A stretch of 64,000 nucleotides of DNA, from positions 372,001 to 436,000 of the forward strand of contig NZ_LMEZ01000009.1 of NCBI RefSeq assembly GCF_001426545.1. The letters are read 5' to 3'. Both the position numbers and the translations under genes were made by a program. Origin of the DNA: Mycobacterium sp. Root135 (lineage in GTDB: Bacteria; Actinomycetota; Actinomycetes; Mycobacteriales; Mycobacteriaceae). Below the pieces are notes generated by a model, which worked only from the letters and a program-made list of their open reading frames with translations, was not told the DNA's origin and did no database searches. The first letter of the stretch is position 1. The number at the start of each line of letters is the position of its first letter. Below, piece by piece: positions 1 to 8,455 of the stretch.

Positions 1-699
1 GGCCGAGACGCGGAAGAACAGTGGCAACTCCTCGGGCCAGGCCTGGCGCACCGCCGTGGTGACCTCGAGTGCGAAGCGCAGGCGGTTCTCCAGCGAGCCG
101 CCGTACTGGTCGGTGCGGGCGTTGGAGTGCGGGGAGAGGAACTGGTGGATCAAATAGCCATGCGCCCCATGCAGTTCCAGGACCTTGAAGCCGGCGTCGG
201 CAGCTCGACGGGCCGAGTCCGCGAACGCCTGGACGAGTGAGCCGATCTCCTCGACGCTCAGCTCGGCCGGACGTTCCAGCCGACCGAACGGCAACGTGCT
301 CGCGCTCACGGTCTGCCAGGACTCTGGCGCCCTGCTCTCGTCGGGCCAGGGCCTTCCGGTCGAGCCCTTGCGACCGGCATGGACTAGTTGGATGCCCGGC
401 ACGGATCCCTGTGCCGAGACGAAGTCGGTGATCCGCCGAAACGCCATGGCCTGACGGTCGTTCCACAACCCGGTGTCGTAGACGCTGCTGCGACCCTGCG
501 GGTGGATCGAGGTGGCCTCGACCATGACCAGGGCGGCTCCCGCGGCGGCCCGCGAACCCAGGTGCTGCAGGTGCCAGTCCGACGGCGACCCGACGTCCTC
601 GCCGTCCGTTGCCGCGGCGAACTGCATCATCGGCGACATCCAGGCGCGGTGGGCGAAGGTCACCTCGCGCAGTGTGAGAGGGGTGAACAGGTGCGGCAT
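1..699 (-). CDS. NADH:flavin oxidoreductase, old yellow enzyme family (3' end outside window)
   Basis: Partial gene: the reading frame stays open from ATG at 699 to the left edge, giving about 233 N-terminal residues. The start MPHLFTPLTLREVTFAHR and the later motifs LHGAHGYLIHQFLSPHSN and RTDQYGGSLENR are typical of the YqjM-like branch of the old yellow enzyme family, FMN-dependent reductases of activated C=C bonds. The HGAHGYL segment supplies FMN and substrate-binding histidines. It lies 8 bases after the cupin gene and is the last visible gene of a leftward catabolic operon, so a role in reducing a ring-derived intermediate is inferred. The C-terminal part cannot be assessed. Confidence 0.9.
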   Translation of the reverse strand, partial: MPHLFTPLTLREVTFAHRAWMSPMMQFAAATDGEDVGSPSDWHLQHLGSRAAAGAALVMVEATSIHPQGRSSVYDTGLWNDRQAMAFRRITDFVSAQGSVPGIQLVHAGRKGSTGRPWPDESRAPESWQTVSASTLPFGRLERPAELSVEEIGSLVQAFADSARRAADAGFKVLELHGAHGYLIHQFLSPHSNARTDQYGGSLENRLRFALEVTTAVRQAWPEELPLFFRVSA

Positions 700-707
700 G
701 ACGTTTC

Positions 708-1154
708 CTACTTTCGGCCGGTGGTCAGCGGCAGTGGCGCGTTGGCACTGTCGAGGTGCTCGACGGTGCTGAAGATCAGCTCGGTGTCGCCGATGTTCTC
801 GATGTCGTGCAACAGATATTCTCCCGGTCCGAAGTGGAAGTGGCGGGTCTCACCGGCATCGTAGGACACCTCGCGCACGGTCCCGTCGAAGGTGTGTTGC
901 CTGCTGCGGCCGGCGTTGATCGCGGTCCAGAAGTAGTCGAGCACGTGCCGGTGGGCGTGCCAGCGCTCACCGGGTGCCAAGCGGATCTCCCACACGCGCA
1001 CCCGCTCGTTCTCGCTGAGTAGGCGTGATCCGACTTCGCCGTCGTGAGCGTGCTCGCTGAATTCTGCCTTGAGCCATTCTGGCCAGCTGTCGAAGTTCGT
1101 CGAGATCAGTTCGCCGGCCAGTGGCAGGTCGGAGAGGAAGCTGCTGTCGGTCAT
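708..1154 (-). CDS. small cupin-domain protein
   Basis: 148 residues. The segment GERWHAHRHVLDYFW carries an HxH pair followed by a beta-barrel-like C-terminal half (HFHFGPGEYLLHDIENIG), as in single-domain cupins. Such proteins can be metal-dependent dioxygenases, isomerases or ligand binders, and the sequence does not decide which. It sits between the FAD monooxygenase and the OYE-family reductase in one leftward operon, which suggests it acts on a pathway intermediate. The product name rests only on the fold. Confidence 0.75.
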   Translation of the reverse strand: MTDSSFLSDLPLAGELISTNFDSWPEWLKAEFSEHAHDGEVGSRLLSENERVRVWEIRLAPGERWHAHRHVLDYFWTAINAGRSRQHTFDGTVREVSYDAGETRHFHFGPGEYLLHDIENIGDTELIFSTVEHLDSANAPLPLTTGRK

Positions 1155-1182
1155 GTTGTCGTCCTTCGTGTTTGGGGGTTGG

Positions 1183-2373
1183 CTACTTGCCGGGGCCGTA
1201 GAGCCCGAAGCGCAGGTCGGGATCGCCAGGCGTCCAGGTGTTGCTGAATTGCGAACGCTCGCCCATCGCCACGACGCGGCGCAACAGCGCGTCGCTCATC
1301 TGGAGTTGGGCGGGCTCCCACTTCACCAGTGCGGCGGCGACGTCGCCGCCGGCCTCGGAGAGTGCGGCGGCCAGCGCCCACCCGTCCGCCGCCGCCTTGG
1401 CCGTTCCGGCCGCGGCGTGCGGACGGGCCGCGCAGGCGGCGTCACCGATGAGCGCCACCCGACCCATGGCCATCCGTGCCGACCGGCTGTCGGAAACGAC
1501 CTGCAGATAGGGGGTTTCGGTGGCCCGGATGACGTTCGCGATGGCGGGTGCCATGCGCTCGCCGGCCGTCTGCTTCATCTCGTCGACGTAGCGGTCCTGC
1601 ACCTGGCCGGGGTGCACCGACACGGAGCCGGCGAAACCGCGCTTGTCGATCAGCATTTCGGTGAGGTCGGGTCCGGCGGGCACGTTGCGGTACCAGACGT
1701 AGTTCATCAGCCGGTCTTCGATGCTGAGGCTGTTCTCCCCGGGGATCGGGTACATCGTGATGTGCGAGTTGGGAATCACCTGATAGGTGATGGCGTCCTG
1801 CAGGACTTCCCGCGTCGCGGCGTCGAGGTCGCGCAGTGCGACCGTGCCGCGCCACCCGACGTAACCCGAGTAGTGCAGCCCGGATTCGGGGTCGAACCGT
1901 TCCCGCGCCACCGAGGTGACGCCGTCTGCGAAGACCACCAGGTCGGCCGATTCCCGCCGGCCGCTGACGAAGCGGACGGTGACGCCGTCCTCGTGTTCGC
2001 TGAAGCCGCAGGCATATTCGCCGTAGTGGTAGCGCTCGGTGCCGAAGTCGGCGAGCAATGCGCGGTAGAACGTACCCCACGAGGTGTAGGTCCAGGTGCA
2101 CTGCTCGCGGTACTCCACGTCACCTTCGGGGGTGAGGTATTGAACCGCGGAGGTCGACGTGCTGAGATCGGCGAGGTTCTGGGTGCTGCGTTCGGTGAAC
2201 CAGCGCACCGTGTCCGGCTGAAGGACGATGCCGCTGCCCCGGCCGTCCAGCGCGGTGGGGGTCCGCTCGTAGACGTCGACGGTGAATCCGAGGTCGCGCA
2301 GCAGCAGTGCGGCGGTGAGCCCGCCGATCGAACCGCCGACGACGATGGCCCGGGAGTTGGAGTAGTCGGTCAT
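1183..2373 (-). CDS. FAD-dependent monooxygenase, 2,6-dihydroxypyridine 3-hydroxylase-like
   Basis: 396 residues. The N-terminus has the FAD-binding Rossmann motif VVGGSIGGLTAALLLRDLG followed by an acidic VYER. The later IGDAACAARPHAAAG segment is the second FAD motif (GD...P) of group A flavoprotein hydroxylases. Length and order of blocks (GYVGWRG, DLTEMLID, RPHAAAGTAKA) match, from memory, the 2,6-dihydroxypyridine hydroxylase branch. The ATG at 2373 overlaps the MFS stop codon as ATGA, indicating translational coupling. The substrate is inferred to be a hydroxylated aromatic or pyridine ring. A second gene of this type lies at 7213. Confidence 0.85.
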   Translation of the reverse strand: MTDYSNSRAIVVGGSIGGLTAALLLRDLGFTVDVYERTPTALDGRGSGIVLQPDTVRWFTERSTQNLADLSTSTSAVQYLTPEGDVEYREQCTWTYTSWGTFYRALLADFGTERYHYGEYACGFSEHEDGVTVRFVSGRRESADLVVFADGVTSVARERFDPESGLHYSGYVGWRGTVALRDLDAATREVLQDAITYQVIPNSHITMYPIPGENSLSIEDRLMNYVWYRNVPAGPDLTEMLIDKRGFAGSVSVHPGQVQDRYVDEMKQTAGERMAPAIANVIRATETPYLQVVSDSRSARMAMGRVALIGDAACAARPHAAAGTAKAAADGWALAAALSEAGGDVAAALVKWEPAQLQMSDALLRRVVAMGERSQFSNTWTPGDPDLRFGLYGPGK

Positions 2374-3740
2374 GATGCGCTCTTCTCGGTGGACTGAAGG
2401 GGTTGTGCGGGAATGGCGTCGACCGGCAGGTCGTCCCCGCGGGTCTCCTTGCAGAACGCGAGGCCGACGACGGCGATGAGGCCGAAGGAGGCCACCACCG
2501 CGGTGGCCATGCCGAGGTTGCCGCCGAACCACGAGGTGGCGATGGCGCCGGCGGCGAGCGGCCCGAGAGCGGTGACGTAGCGGCCGACGCTGTTGCACAC
2601 CGCAAGTGCGGTGGCGCGGACGCTCGGCGGGAACAGTTCGGGAGCGTAGATGAACGTCCCGGACAGTGCGCCGAAGAGGCCGAAGCCGAGAAGTGGCATG
2701 ACGAACAGGTATTCGGTGTAGCCACGGTCGAACGGGAAGGTCCACGCCACGGTCACGGCCGAGACGCCGAAGCTGACCAGGAAGGCCTTGCGGCGGCCGA
2801 TCGCGTCGGCGAGGAAGCCCCAGGAGGCGTAGCCGATGATGCCACCGGCGTTGAAGAGCATGGCGGCGGTGGCCACGCGGTGATCGGCCAGGCCGGTGGG
2901 CAGGTTCTCGGCCGCGGTGAGCTGGCGGATGATCTGCGGGTACCAGGTGGACACGCTCCAGAAGGTGATGAGCGCCCCGGATGCGAGGGCCGTGCAGATC
3001 AGCATCGGTCGCCGGAACGGCGGTACCAGCAGCCTGCGCAGGACGAACTGGTCGGCCGCGGTACTGGTGCCGTTGCTCTTTCGTTCCCGGCGGGCGGTCA
3101 GGTGGGCGTTGATCTCGGGGGGCTCCGGCACGTAGCGACGGATGAACCACACCACCAGAGCGGGCAGGCCGGCCAGCGCCAGCATCAGTCGCCAGCCGTG
3201 GCTACCCCAGAGGGCGTAGGCGGCGGCCGCCGCGAAGAAGCCGGCGGCGTAGCCCGACATCATGATTCCGCCTGCGCGGGCCCGGTAACGGTTGCGCCAG
3301 GTCTCGGCGATCAATGCGGCACCGACGGGTGCCTCCACTCCGGAGCCCAATCCCGCGATGAAGCGCAGGATTCCGAGCTGCCACCAGGTGTCGGCGAAGG
3401 CCGCCAACGCGCTGAAGACGGCGTAGGTCAGGATGCCAAGTGACAGCACCCTGGTGCGACCGAAGTAGTCGGCGAGGACGCCGAACAGGATGCCGCCCGT
3501 CGCCCAGCCGATGAGGAACAGTGCGACGGTCATGCCGCCGTAGTAGCCGATCGTGGCGGGGCCGGCCTGCACCCCGCTATTGGGGAGCAGCTCGCTCATC
3601 GCCGGTCCGAGGACCAGGATGTAGAGGCTGCCTGCGAAGCCGTCGAGACCCCAGCCGAGGGTGGTGCCTGCGAGGACGAGCCACTGGGTGCGGGTGATCT
3701 CCTTGCGCCACCCTTGTGGTGGTGCGGTACTGGACGTCAT
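2370..3740 (-). CDS. MFS transporter, aromatic-acid/proton-symporter-like
   Basis: 456 residues with about 12 hydrophobic segments. The loop motifs GVLADYFGRTRVL and FLADAIGRRKAFL are the major-facilitator signature repeats between TM2-3 and TM8-9. The ATG at 3740 was chosen because the protein then begins MTSSTAPPQGW and runs directly into TM1. The longer upstream frame is a shadow of the aldehyde dehydrogenase. It sits between an aldehyde dehydrogenase and a FAD hydroxylase, so it probably imports the compound degraded by the operon. The AAHS-like label is based on overall layout only. Confidence 0.85.
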   Translation of the reverse strand: MTSSTAPPQGWRKEITRTQWLVLAGTTLGWGLDGFAGSLYILVLGPAMSELLPNSGVQAGPATIGYYGGMTVALFLIGWATGGILFGVLADYFGRTRVLSLGILTYAVFSALAAFADTWWQLGILRFIAGLGSGVEAPVGAALIAETWRNRYRARAGGIMMSGYAAGFFAAAAAYALWGSHGWRLMLALAGLPALVVWFIRRYVPEPPEINAHLTARRERKSNGTSTAADQFVLRRLLVPPFRRPMLICTALASGALITFWSVSTWYPQIIRQLTAAENLPTGLADHRVATAAMLFNAGGIIGYASWGFLADAIGRRKAFLVSFGVSAVTVAWTFPFDRGYTEYLFVMPLLGFGLFGALSGTFIYAPELFPPSVRATALAVCNSVGRYVTALGPLAAGAIATSWFGGNLGMATAVVASFGLIAVVGLAFCKETRGDDLPVDAIPAQPLQSTEKSAS

Positions 3741-3778
3741 GTGAATTCCTTTCGTGCGACGAGTGACTCGAGGGTGGA

Positions 3779-5257
3779 TCAGTTCAACCGGGCGGTTTCC
3801 CCACCGCCGTACCAATCGACGTGATCGGCGGCGGTGCGGACGACGACGGTCTTGATCCAGGAGAAGTCGTCGAACGATTCGGATCCGGCGTCCTTGCCGA
3901 GACCCGATTCCTTCACGCCGCCCCAGGGCAGGGACGGCTCGAGGCGATGGTGGTCGTTGACCCAGACCATGCCCGCCACGATGTTGGATGCGACGCGGTG
4001 GGCGCGACCGACGTCGTTCGTCCACACTCCGGCGCCGAGGCCGTAACGGTTGTCGTTGGCCATCCGTACGGCCTCGTCCTCGTCGTCGAACGGGATGACG
4101 ACGGCGACCGGGCCGAAGATTTCTTCCATGGCGACGGTGTTCGCCATGGTGGCGTCGGCGATCACGGTCGGCTCGACGAAGAAGCCCTCCCGCAACGCTT
4201 CTGGAAGCTCGGGCACTCCGCCGCCCGCGGCCAGCTGGGCGCCTTCGTCGACGCCGGTTTGGATAAGAGCCTGAACCTTGTCGCGTTGGCGGGCGCTGAT
4301 CAGCGGCCCCAGCTGGGTGTCGGCGTCGGTGGGGTCACCGATGCGGATGGCGCGGGCGCGTGCCGACAGGGCGGCGACGAACTGGTCGTACACGTTGCGC
4401 TGCACCAGGAATCGTGATCCGGCGACACAGGATTGGCCCGCCGCGACGAAGGCGGAGAACGCCGCGCCCTCGGCGGCGACCACGGGGTCGACGTCGTCGA
4501 ACACGATGACGGGGGTCTTGCCGCCGAGTTCGGCTGTCACTCTGGCGAACCGGGAGGCCGTGGCGATCGCCGCCGCGCGGCCCGCCTCGGTGCCGCCGGT
4601 CAGCGTGATCTTCGCGACGTCGGGGTGCTGGGTGAGCCGGGCGCCGGCCTCCCTGGCGCCGGTGACCACGTTGACCACGCCGTCGGGCAGTCCGGCCTCG
4701 GCCATGATGTCGGCCAGCACCAGGGTGGTCAGCGGCGTCAGCTCGGACGGCTTGACCACAACGGTGTTGCCGTTGGCCAGGGCGGCGGACACGCTGCGGG
4801 CCAGGATGAGCAAGGGATGGTTGAACGGGGTGATGATGCCGCAGACGCCGAGCGGGCGACGCTCCTGGTAGGTCAGGTACGGGCCGTCGCCGGGCAGGAC
4901 CGCCTGGCGCTGAGCGGCCAGCAGTCCCGCGTTGTAGCGGAACCACTCCGGCACGCGGGACAGCTGCGCGCGGGTCTCGGTGATCGGCCGCCCGTTGTTC
5001 TTGGCTTCCAGCGTGTAGAGCCGGTCGGCGTTGGCCTCGATCGCGTCGGCGATGCGCAGCAGCAGGCGGGACCGCTGGCTGCGAACCAGGGTGGGCCACG
5101 GCCCACTCTCGAAGGCGGCCTTCGCCTTGGCGACGGCCGCATCGACGCCGGCGGCGCCGTGTTCGGCGACCGTCTCGATGACGGCGCCGGTGGCGGGGTT
5201 GAGGATGTCGCGAACGTCGGCGCGGGTCGCGGTTGGGCCGGGGACGGTGGTGGTCAT
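3779..5257 (-). CDS. NAD(P)-dependent aldehyde dehydrogenase
   Basis: 492 residues, normal length for the family. It has the oxyanion Asn near 146 (PFNHPL), the general base Glu near 243 (ELGGKTPV) and the nucleophile Cys near 277 (GQSCVAGSR), so it should be active and oxidise an aldehyde to the acid. The start MTTTVPGP at 5257 is preferred over longer in-frame extensions because those run into the divergent regulator. It is the first gene of the leftward operon (ALDH, MFS, monooxygenase, cupin, OYE) and faces the PucR gene across about 90 bases. Confidence 0.9.
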   Translation of the reverse strand: MTTTVPGPTATRADVRDILNPATGAVIETVAEHGAAGVDAAVAKAKAAFESGPWPTLVRSQRSRLLLRIADAIEANADRLYTLEAKNNGRPITETRAQLSRVPEWFRYNAGLLAAQRQAVLPGDGPYLTYQERRPLGVCGIITPFNHPLLILARSVSAALANGNTVVVKPSELTPLTTLVLADIMAEAGLPDGVVNVVTGAREAGARLTQHPDVAKITLTGGTEAGRAAAIATASRFARVTAELGGKTPVIVFDDVDPVVAAEGAAFSAFVAAGQSCVAGSRFLVQRNVYDQFVAALSARARAIRIGDPTDADTQLGPLISARQRDKVQALIQTGVDEGAQLAAGGGVPELPEALREGFFVEPTVIADATMANTVAMEEIFGPVAVVIPFDDEDEAVRMANDNRYGLGAGVWTNDVGRAHRVASNIVAGMVWVNDHHRLEPSLPWGGVKESGLGKDAGSESFDDFSWIKTVVVRTAADHVDWYGGGETARLN

Positions 5258-5292
5258 GGATATGAGTGTCGTCACAGTCCGCGTAGCCCTCA

Positions 5293-5320
5293 ATGTCGAG
5301 CAAGACATCATTCGGCGAAT
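5293..5320. promoter_or_regulatory. inverted repeats in the divergent ALDH / pucR promoter region
   Basis: Two short palindromes lie in the 90-base divergent interval. One is ATGTC, 6 bases, GACAT at 5293-5308. The other is ATTCG, one base, CGAAT at 5310-5320. They are candidate binding sites for the adjacent PucR-type regulator and could control both directions. No binding consensus is known to me for this protein, so the link is inferred from position. Confidence 0.4.
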
Positions 5321-5348
5321 GCTGTGTGTCCCAGAACACTCACATGGG

Positions 5349-7136
5349 ATGCTGGTCCGCATGGCGGTGGATGCGGGACGGCGGCCGGCGGCCGAGCTGG
5401 TCACGTGGTTGAGCGCGCTGCGCGAGCTGAGTTCGGCGTCGACGTCGGCGGGCGACCTTCGCCAGGTCCTCAACCTCGTCGCCGACACGGCGAGATCGCT
5501 TCTGGGATACGACTTTTGCGGCGTGCTGACCCCGGATGCGGCCGGCGACGCCCTCGTCATCATGGGGTGGAGCGGACTGTCGGACGACTACGTGAGCCGC
5601 GTCAACACCGATCGTCCGGTCCGGCTCGGCAGCGGCTCACCGTCGAGCCAAGCATTCGAGACCGGTCAGCCCGTGGCCATCCGCGACATCGACGCCGAAG
5701 CCGAGTTCACGCCGTGGGGTGGCGTCGCCCGCGAGCAGGGGTACCGCGCGATCATCTGCGTGCCGCTCGTCGCCGGTGACCAAATCCTCGGCACCCTCAA
5801 CGGGTACTACGCCCCGGTTCACACGTTCACCGACAGCGAGGTGGAACGGCTGACCCTGTTGGCGAACCACGCCGCGATCGCCCTGACGTCGGCCAGCAGG
5901 CTCGACCAGCTTCGCCAACTCAACGAGTCGCTGCGTGAACAGCGTGACGCACTGACCCGGTCGGAGCAGATCCACGAGCGCTTGCTGTCAGTGACGTTGA
6001 GGTCGGGCGGTCTCAGCGGTATCGCCGCTGTCGTCGCCGAGCTGATCGGGCGCGCGGTGCTCATCGACGACGCGCGCAACGTCGTCCTCGCCACCGCCGG
6101 TGACGCCGCGGAGCTGCCCGACGACGACTGGCGTGCGACGGCCGTCGTCGACGGGTCGGTGGCGTCGGCCCCGGTGCTGCTCGACGGTCGTGAGGGTTCG
6201 GCGTACTTCGTGTCCGTCGCCCGGCTTGGTGACGACGCCGTGGCCCGAATTTGGTTCCCCCGTGGGGAATCCGCGCTCGACCCAGTCGGCGTGCGCGCCG
6301 TCGAGCACGCGTCGATCGTGATCTCGCTTGAGCTGTTGCGCATTCGGACCGCCGCCGAGGTGGAGCACCGACTGCGCGGCGAACTGCTGGCCGAGTTGTT
6401 CAGCAGCGGGCCAAACATTTCCGAGCAGCTGGCGCAGCGGGCCCAGCGGTTGGGCCACGACCCGACGCGACCCCACGTCGTCGTGGTGGGCGCGCTGGGG
6501 TCGGCGGACGAGCCCGCCGACAGCAGGCTCTACCAACGATCGCTGACGCTCGTCGCCGAACTCGCCCACTCGCGGCGGCCGCGGCCCCTCACGGCGATGC
6601 ATCGCGGCAACGTCGTCACGCTGTGGCCCGTCGATGGTCAACCCGGGGATGACGCGGCCGAATTGATCCGCCGGGCAATGGGTTCGGTGTCCAGGTCTGC
6701 CGACGCGACAGTGGCGGTCTCGGCGCCGGGGGAGCACGGCTACGGCGAGGCGTACCGCACGGCGAAGGGGGCGCTGGACATCGCCATGCGGGCCGGGCGC
6801 ACCAACACCGTTGTGCGACTCGAGGAGCTGGGCGTGCTCGGCCTGCTGCTGCAACTCGAGGACTCGACGCAATTGGTCGCCTTCGCGGGGCGCACGCTGG
6901 GTCCGCTGCTCGACTACGACGCCGTGCACCGCACCGACCTGGTCCAGACTCTGCGCACCCACTTCGCCTGCAAGCTCGACCGGAGCCGGACGGCCGCTGC
7001 CCTCCACATCCACCCGAACACCGTCACCCAGAGGCTTCGCCGCATCGAACAGCTCTGTGGCCTCGACCTCGCGGACCCGGCGGTCGCGTTGCAATTCAGC
7101 GCCGCGCTGACGGTGCTGGACGTGGCGAGCGTGTAG
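5349..7136 (+). CDS. PucR/CdaR-type transcriptional regulator with GAF domain
   Basis: About 595 residues. An N-terminal GAF sensor domain spans roughly residues 30-185 (LVADTARSLLGYDFCGVLTPD to LLANHAAIALTSA). The C-terminus carries the PucR-type helix-turn-helix (AAALHIHPNTVTQRLRRIEQ). The start is ambiguous: ATG 5349 and ATG 5361 are both possible and neither has a strong ribosome site. The gene is divergent from the ALDH operon and followed by a second monooxygenase and a molybdenum hydroxylase, so it is the likely ligand-responsive regulator of the whole island. Confidence 0.85.
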   Translation: MLVRMAVDAGRRPAAELVTWLSALRELSSASTSAGDLRQVLNLVADTARSLLGYDFCGVLTPDAAGDALVIMGWSGLSDDYVSRVNTDRPVRLGSGSPSSQAFETGQPVAIRDIDAEAEFTPWGGVAREQGYRAIICVPLVAGDQILGTLNGYYAPVHTFTDSEVERLTLLANHAAIALTSASRLDQLRQLNESLREQRDALTRSEQIHERLLSVTLRSGGLSGIAAVVAELIGRAVLIDDARNVVLATAGDAAELPDDDWRATAVVDGSVASAPVLLDGREGSAYFVSVARLGDDAVARIWFPRGESALDPVGVRAVEHASIVISLELLRIRTAAEVEHRLRGELLAELFSSGPNISEQLAQRAQRLGHDPTRPHVVVVGALGSADEPADSRLYQRSLTLVAELAHSRRPRPLTAMHRGNVVTLWPVDGQPGDDAAELIRRAMGSVSRSADATVAVSAPGEHGYGEAYRTAKGALDIAMRAGRTNTVVRLEELGVLGLLLQLEDSTQLVAFAGRTLGPLLDYDAVHRTDLVQTLRTHFACKLDRSRTAAALHIHPNTVTQRLRRIEQLCGLDLADPAVALQFSAALTVLDVASV

Positions 7137-7212
7137 TGGGGCACACGCCTCCGTCGAAGGTATGTGTGCGCTGACATTGCCGCGCAGGACCGCGGCGACG
7201 AGGCTGGGCACC

Positions 7213-8391
7213 ATGATCACTGCCGCCGCCCACTCGTTCACGGCGGCGATCGTCGGCGGGTCCGTCGGCGGACTCGCGGCCGCCCACGAACTCCGGTCCA
7301 TCGGCGCCGACGTCACCGTCTACGAGCGGTCGGTCGACCGCACTCAGCCGCGCGGCGCAGGCATCGTCATGCAGGCCGAGGTCGAATCGCTGCTGGCCCG
7401 TCTCGGTGTCTCGGTGCCGTCGGTCAGCGTGCAACTGCAAGAACGTCAGCAACTGCACCGTGACGGCCGGATGGGCCGTTACGAGGCGCCGCAATGGATG
7501 ACGGCGTGGGACACCCTTTACAACACGTTGCGGGCGCCGCTCGGCGACGTCTGCTATCGCCTTGGCAGTGAACTCCGCGACCTGAGTGTCGAAAACCAGA
7601 GTGTCACGGCCACATTCGCCGACGGCCATCGCGCGACGACAGATCTCCTGATCGGTGCGGACGGCGTCGGGTCCACCACGCGCAGCCTGCTGCACCTGCC
7701 GGGAGACATCGGCTACGCCGGTTACGTCGCGTGGCGCGGACTCGAGCCGGAGGCGGACCTCTCCGGGCACCTCGTCGACCTGCTCGCCGAGCGGTTCACT
7801 TCATTCGGCGCGCCCGGCATGCAGATGCTCTGCTACCTGGTCCCCGGTCCGAACGGTGAGCTGGAGCGCGGCTCGCGGCGCGTCAACTGGGTCTGGTACG
7901 TCAACACCGCCGAGAACAGTCTCGGACGGCTGCTCACCGGTACGTCCGGTCGGCGATACGACAACTTCCTGCCACCGGGGGAGCTGACCGCGGAGAACCT
8001 GACCGAGGTGACCACCCTGGCCGAACGGACGCTGCCCGGCCCCTTCGTCGAACTGATCGGGCAGTCGCACGTCTTCATGCAACCGGTAGTCGACCTGCCG
8101 CCGTTGCGGATGGTCGCCGACCGCGTGATGCTCCTCGGCGATGCGGCGGGAACGGTGCGACCACACACCGCCTCCGGCACCTCCAAGGCGCTCGGCGACG
8201 CCGCCACCCTGGCCCGCGCCCTGCATGGCTGGGCGCCACCCGCAGAACTCCCGCACCAGCGGCTGGGCTCCTGGGAGGCGCACAGGCTCGCGCACCTGGA
8301 ATCGGTGGCGCACGCAGGCATGCGGTTGGCCGCCCAATCACTACTCGGCCCAGCCGGTCCCGATCATTCGGCATGCGCCGATGCCTGCTAG
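7213..8391 (+). CDS. FAD-dependent monooxygenase, 2,6-dihydroxypyridine hydroxylase-like (second copy)
   Basis: 392 residues from ATG 7213. An earlier ATG at 7162 would add a basic, low-complexity extension. The N-terminal AAIVGGSVGGLAAAHELRSIG and VYERS form the FAD dinucleotide site, and LLGDAAGTVRPHTASG is the second FAD motif. The block YAGYVAWRGL is characteristic of the same hydroxylase branch as the gene at 1183. The two copies are clearly diverged, suggesting hydroxylation of two different intermediates rather than recent duplication. It follows pucR on the same strand after 76 bases. Confidence 0.83.
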   Translation: MITAAAHSFTAAIVGGSVGGLAAAHELRSIGADVTVYERSVDRTQPRGAGIVMQAEVESLLARLGVSVPSVSVQLQERQQLHRDGRMGRYEAPQWMTAWDTLYNTLRAPLGDVCYRLGSELRDLSVENQSVTATFADGHRATTDLLIGADGVGSTTRSLLHLPGDIGYAGYVAWRGLEPEADLSGHLVDLLAERFTSFGAPGMQMLCYLVPGPNGELERGSRRVNWVWYVNTAENSLGRLLTGTSGRRYDNFLPPGELTAENLTEVTTLAERTLPGPFVELIGQSHVFMQPVVDLPPLRMVADRVMLLGDAAGTVRPHTASGTSKALGDAATLARALHGWAPPAELPHQRLGSWEAHRLAHLESVAHAGMRLAAQSLLGPAGPDHSACADAC

Positions 8392-8455
8392 CGGGTATTG
8401 GTGATGGAGGCCACCGGCGTCGACGTGAATGGTGTTGAGAAGTGAGGGTGATGAC

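Noticed and set aside
1069..2397. 442-codon open frame on the plus strand over the FAD monooxygenase
   Set aside because: It is a shadow frame caused by high GC; the product lacks any domain, while the minus frame shows clear FAD motifs.
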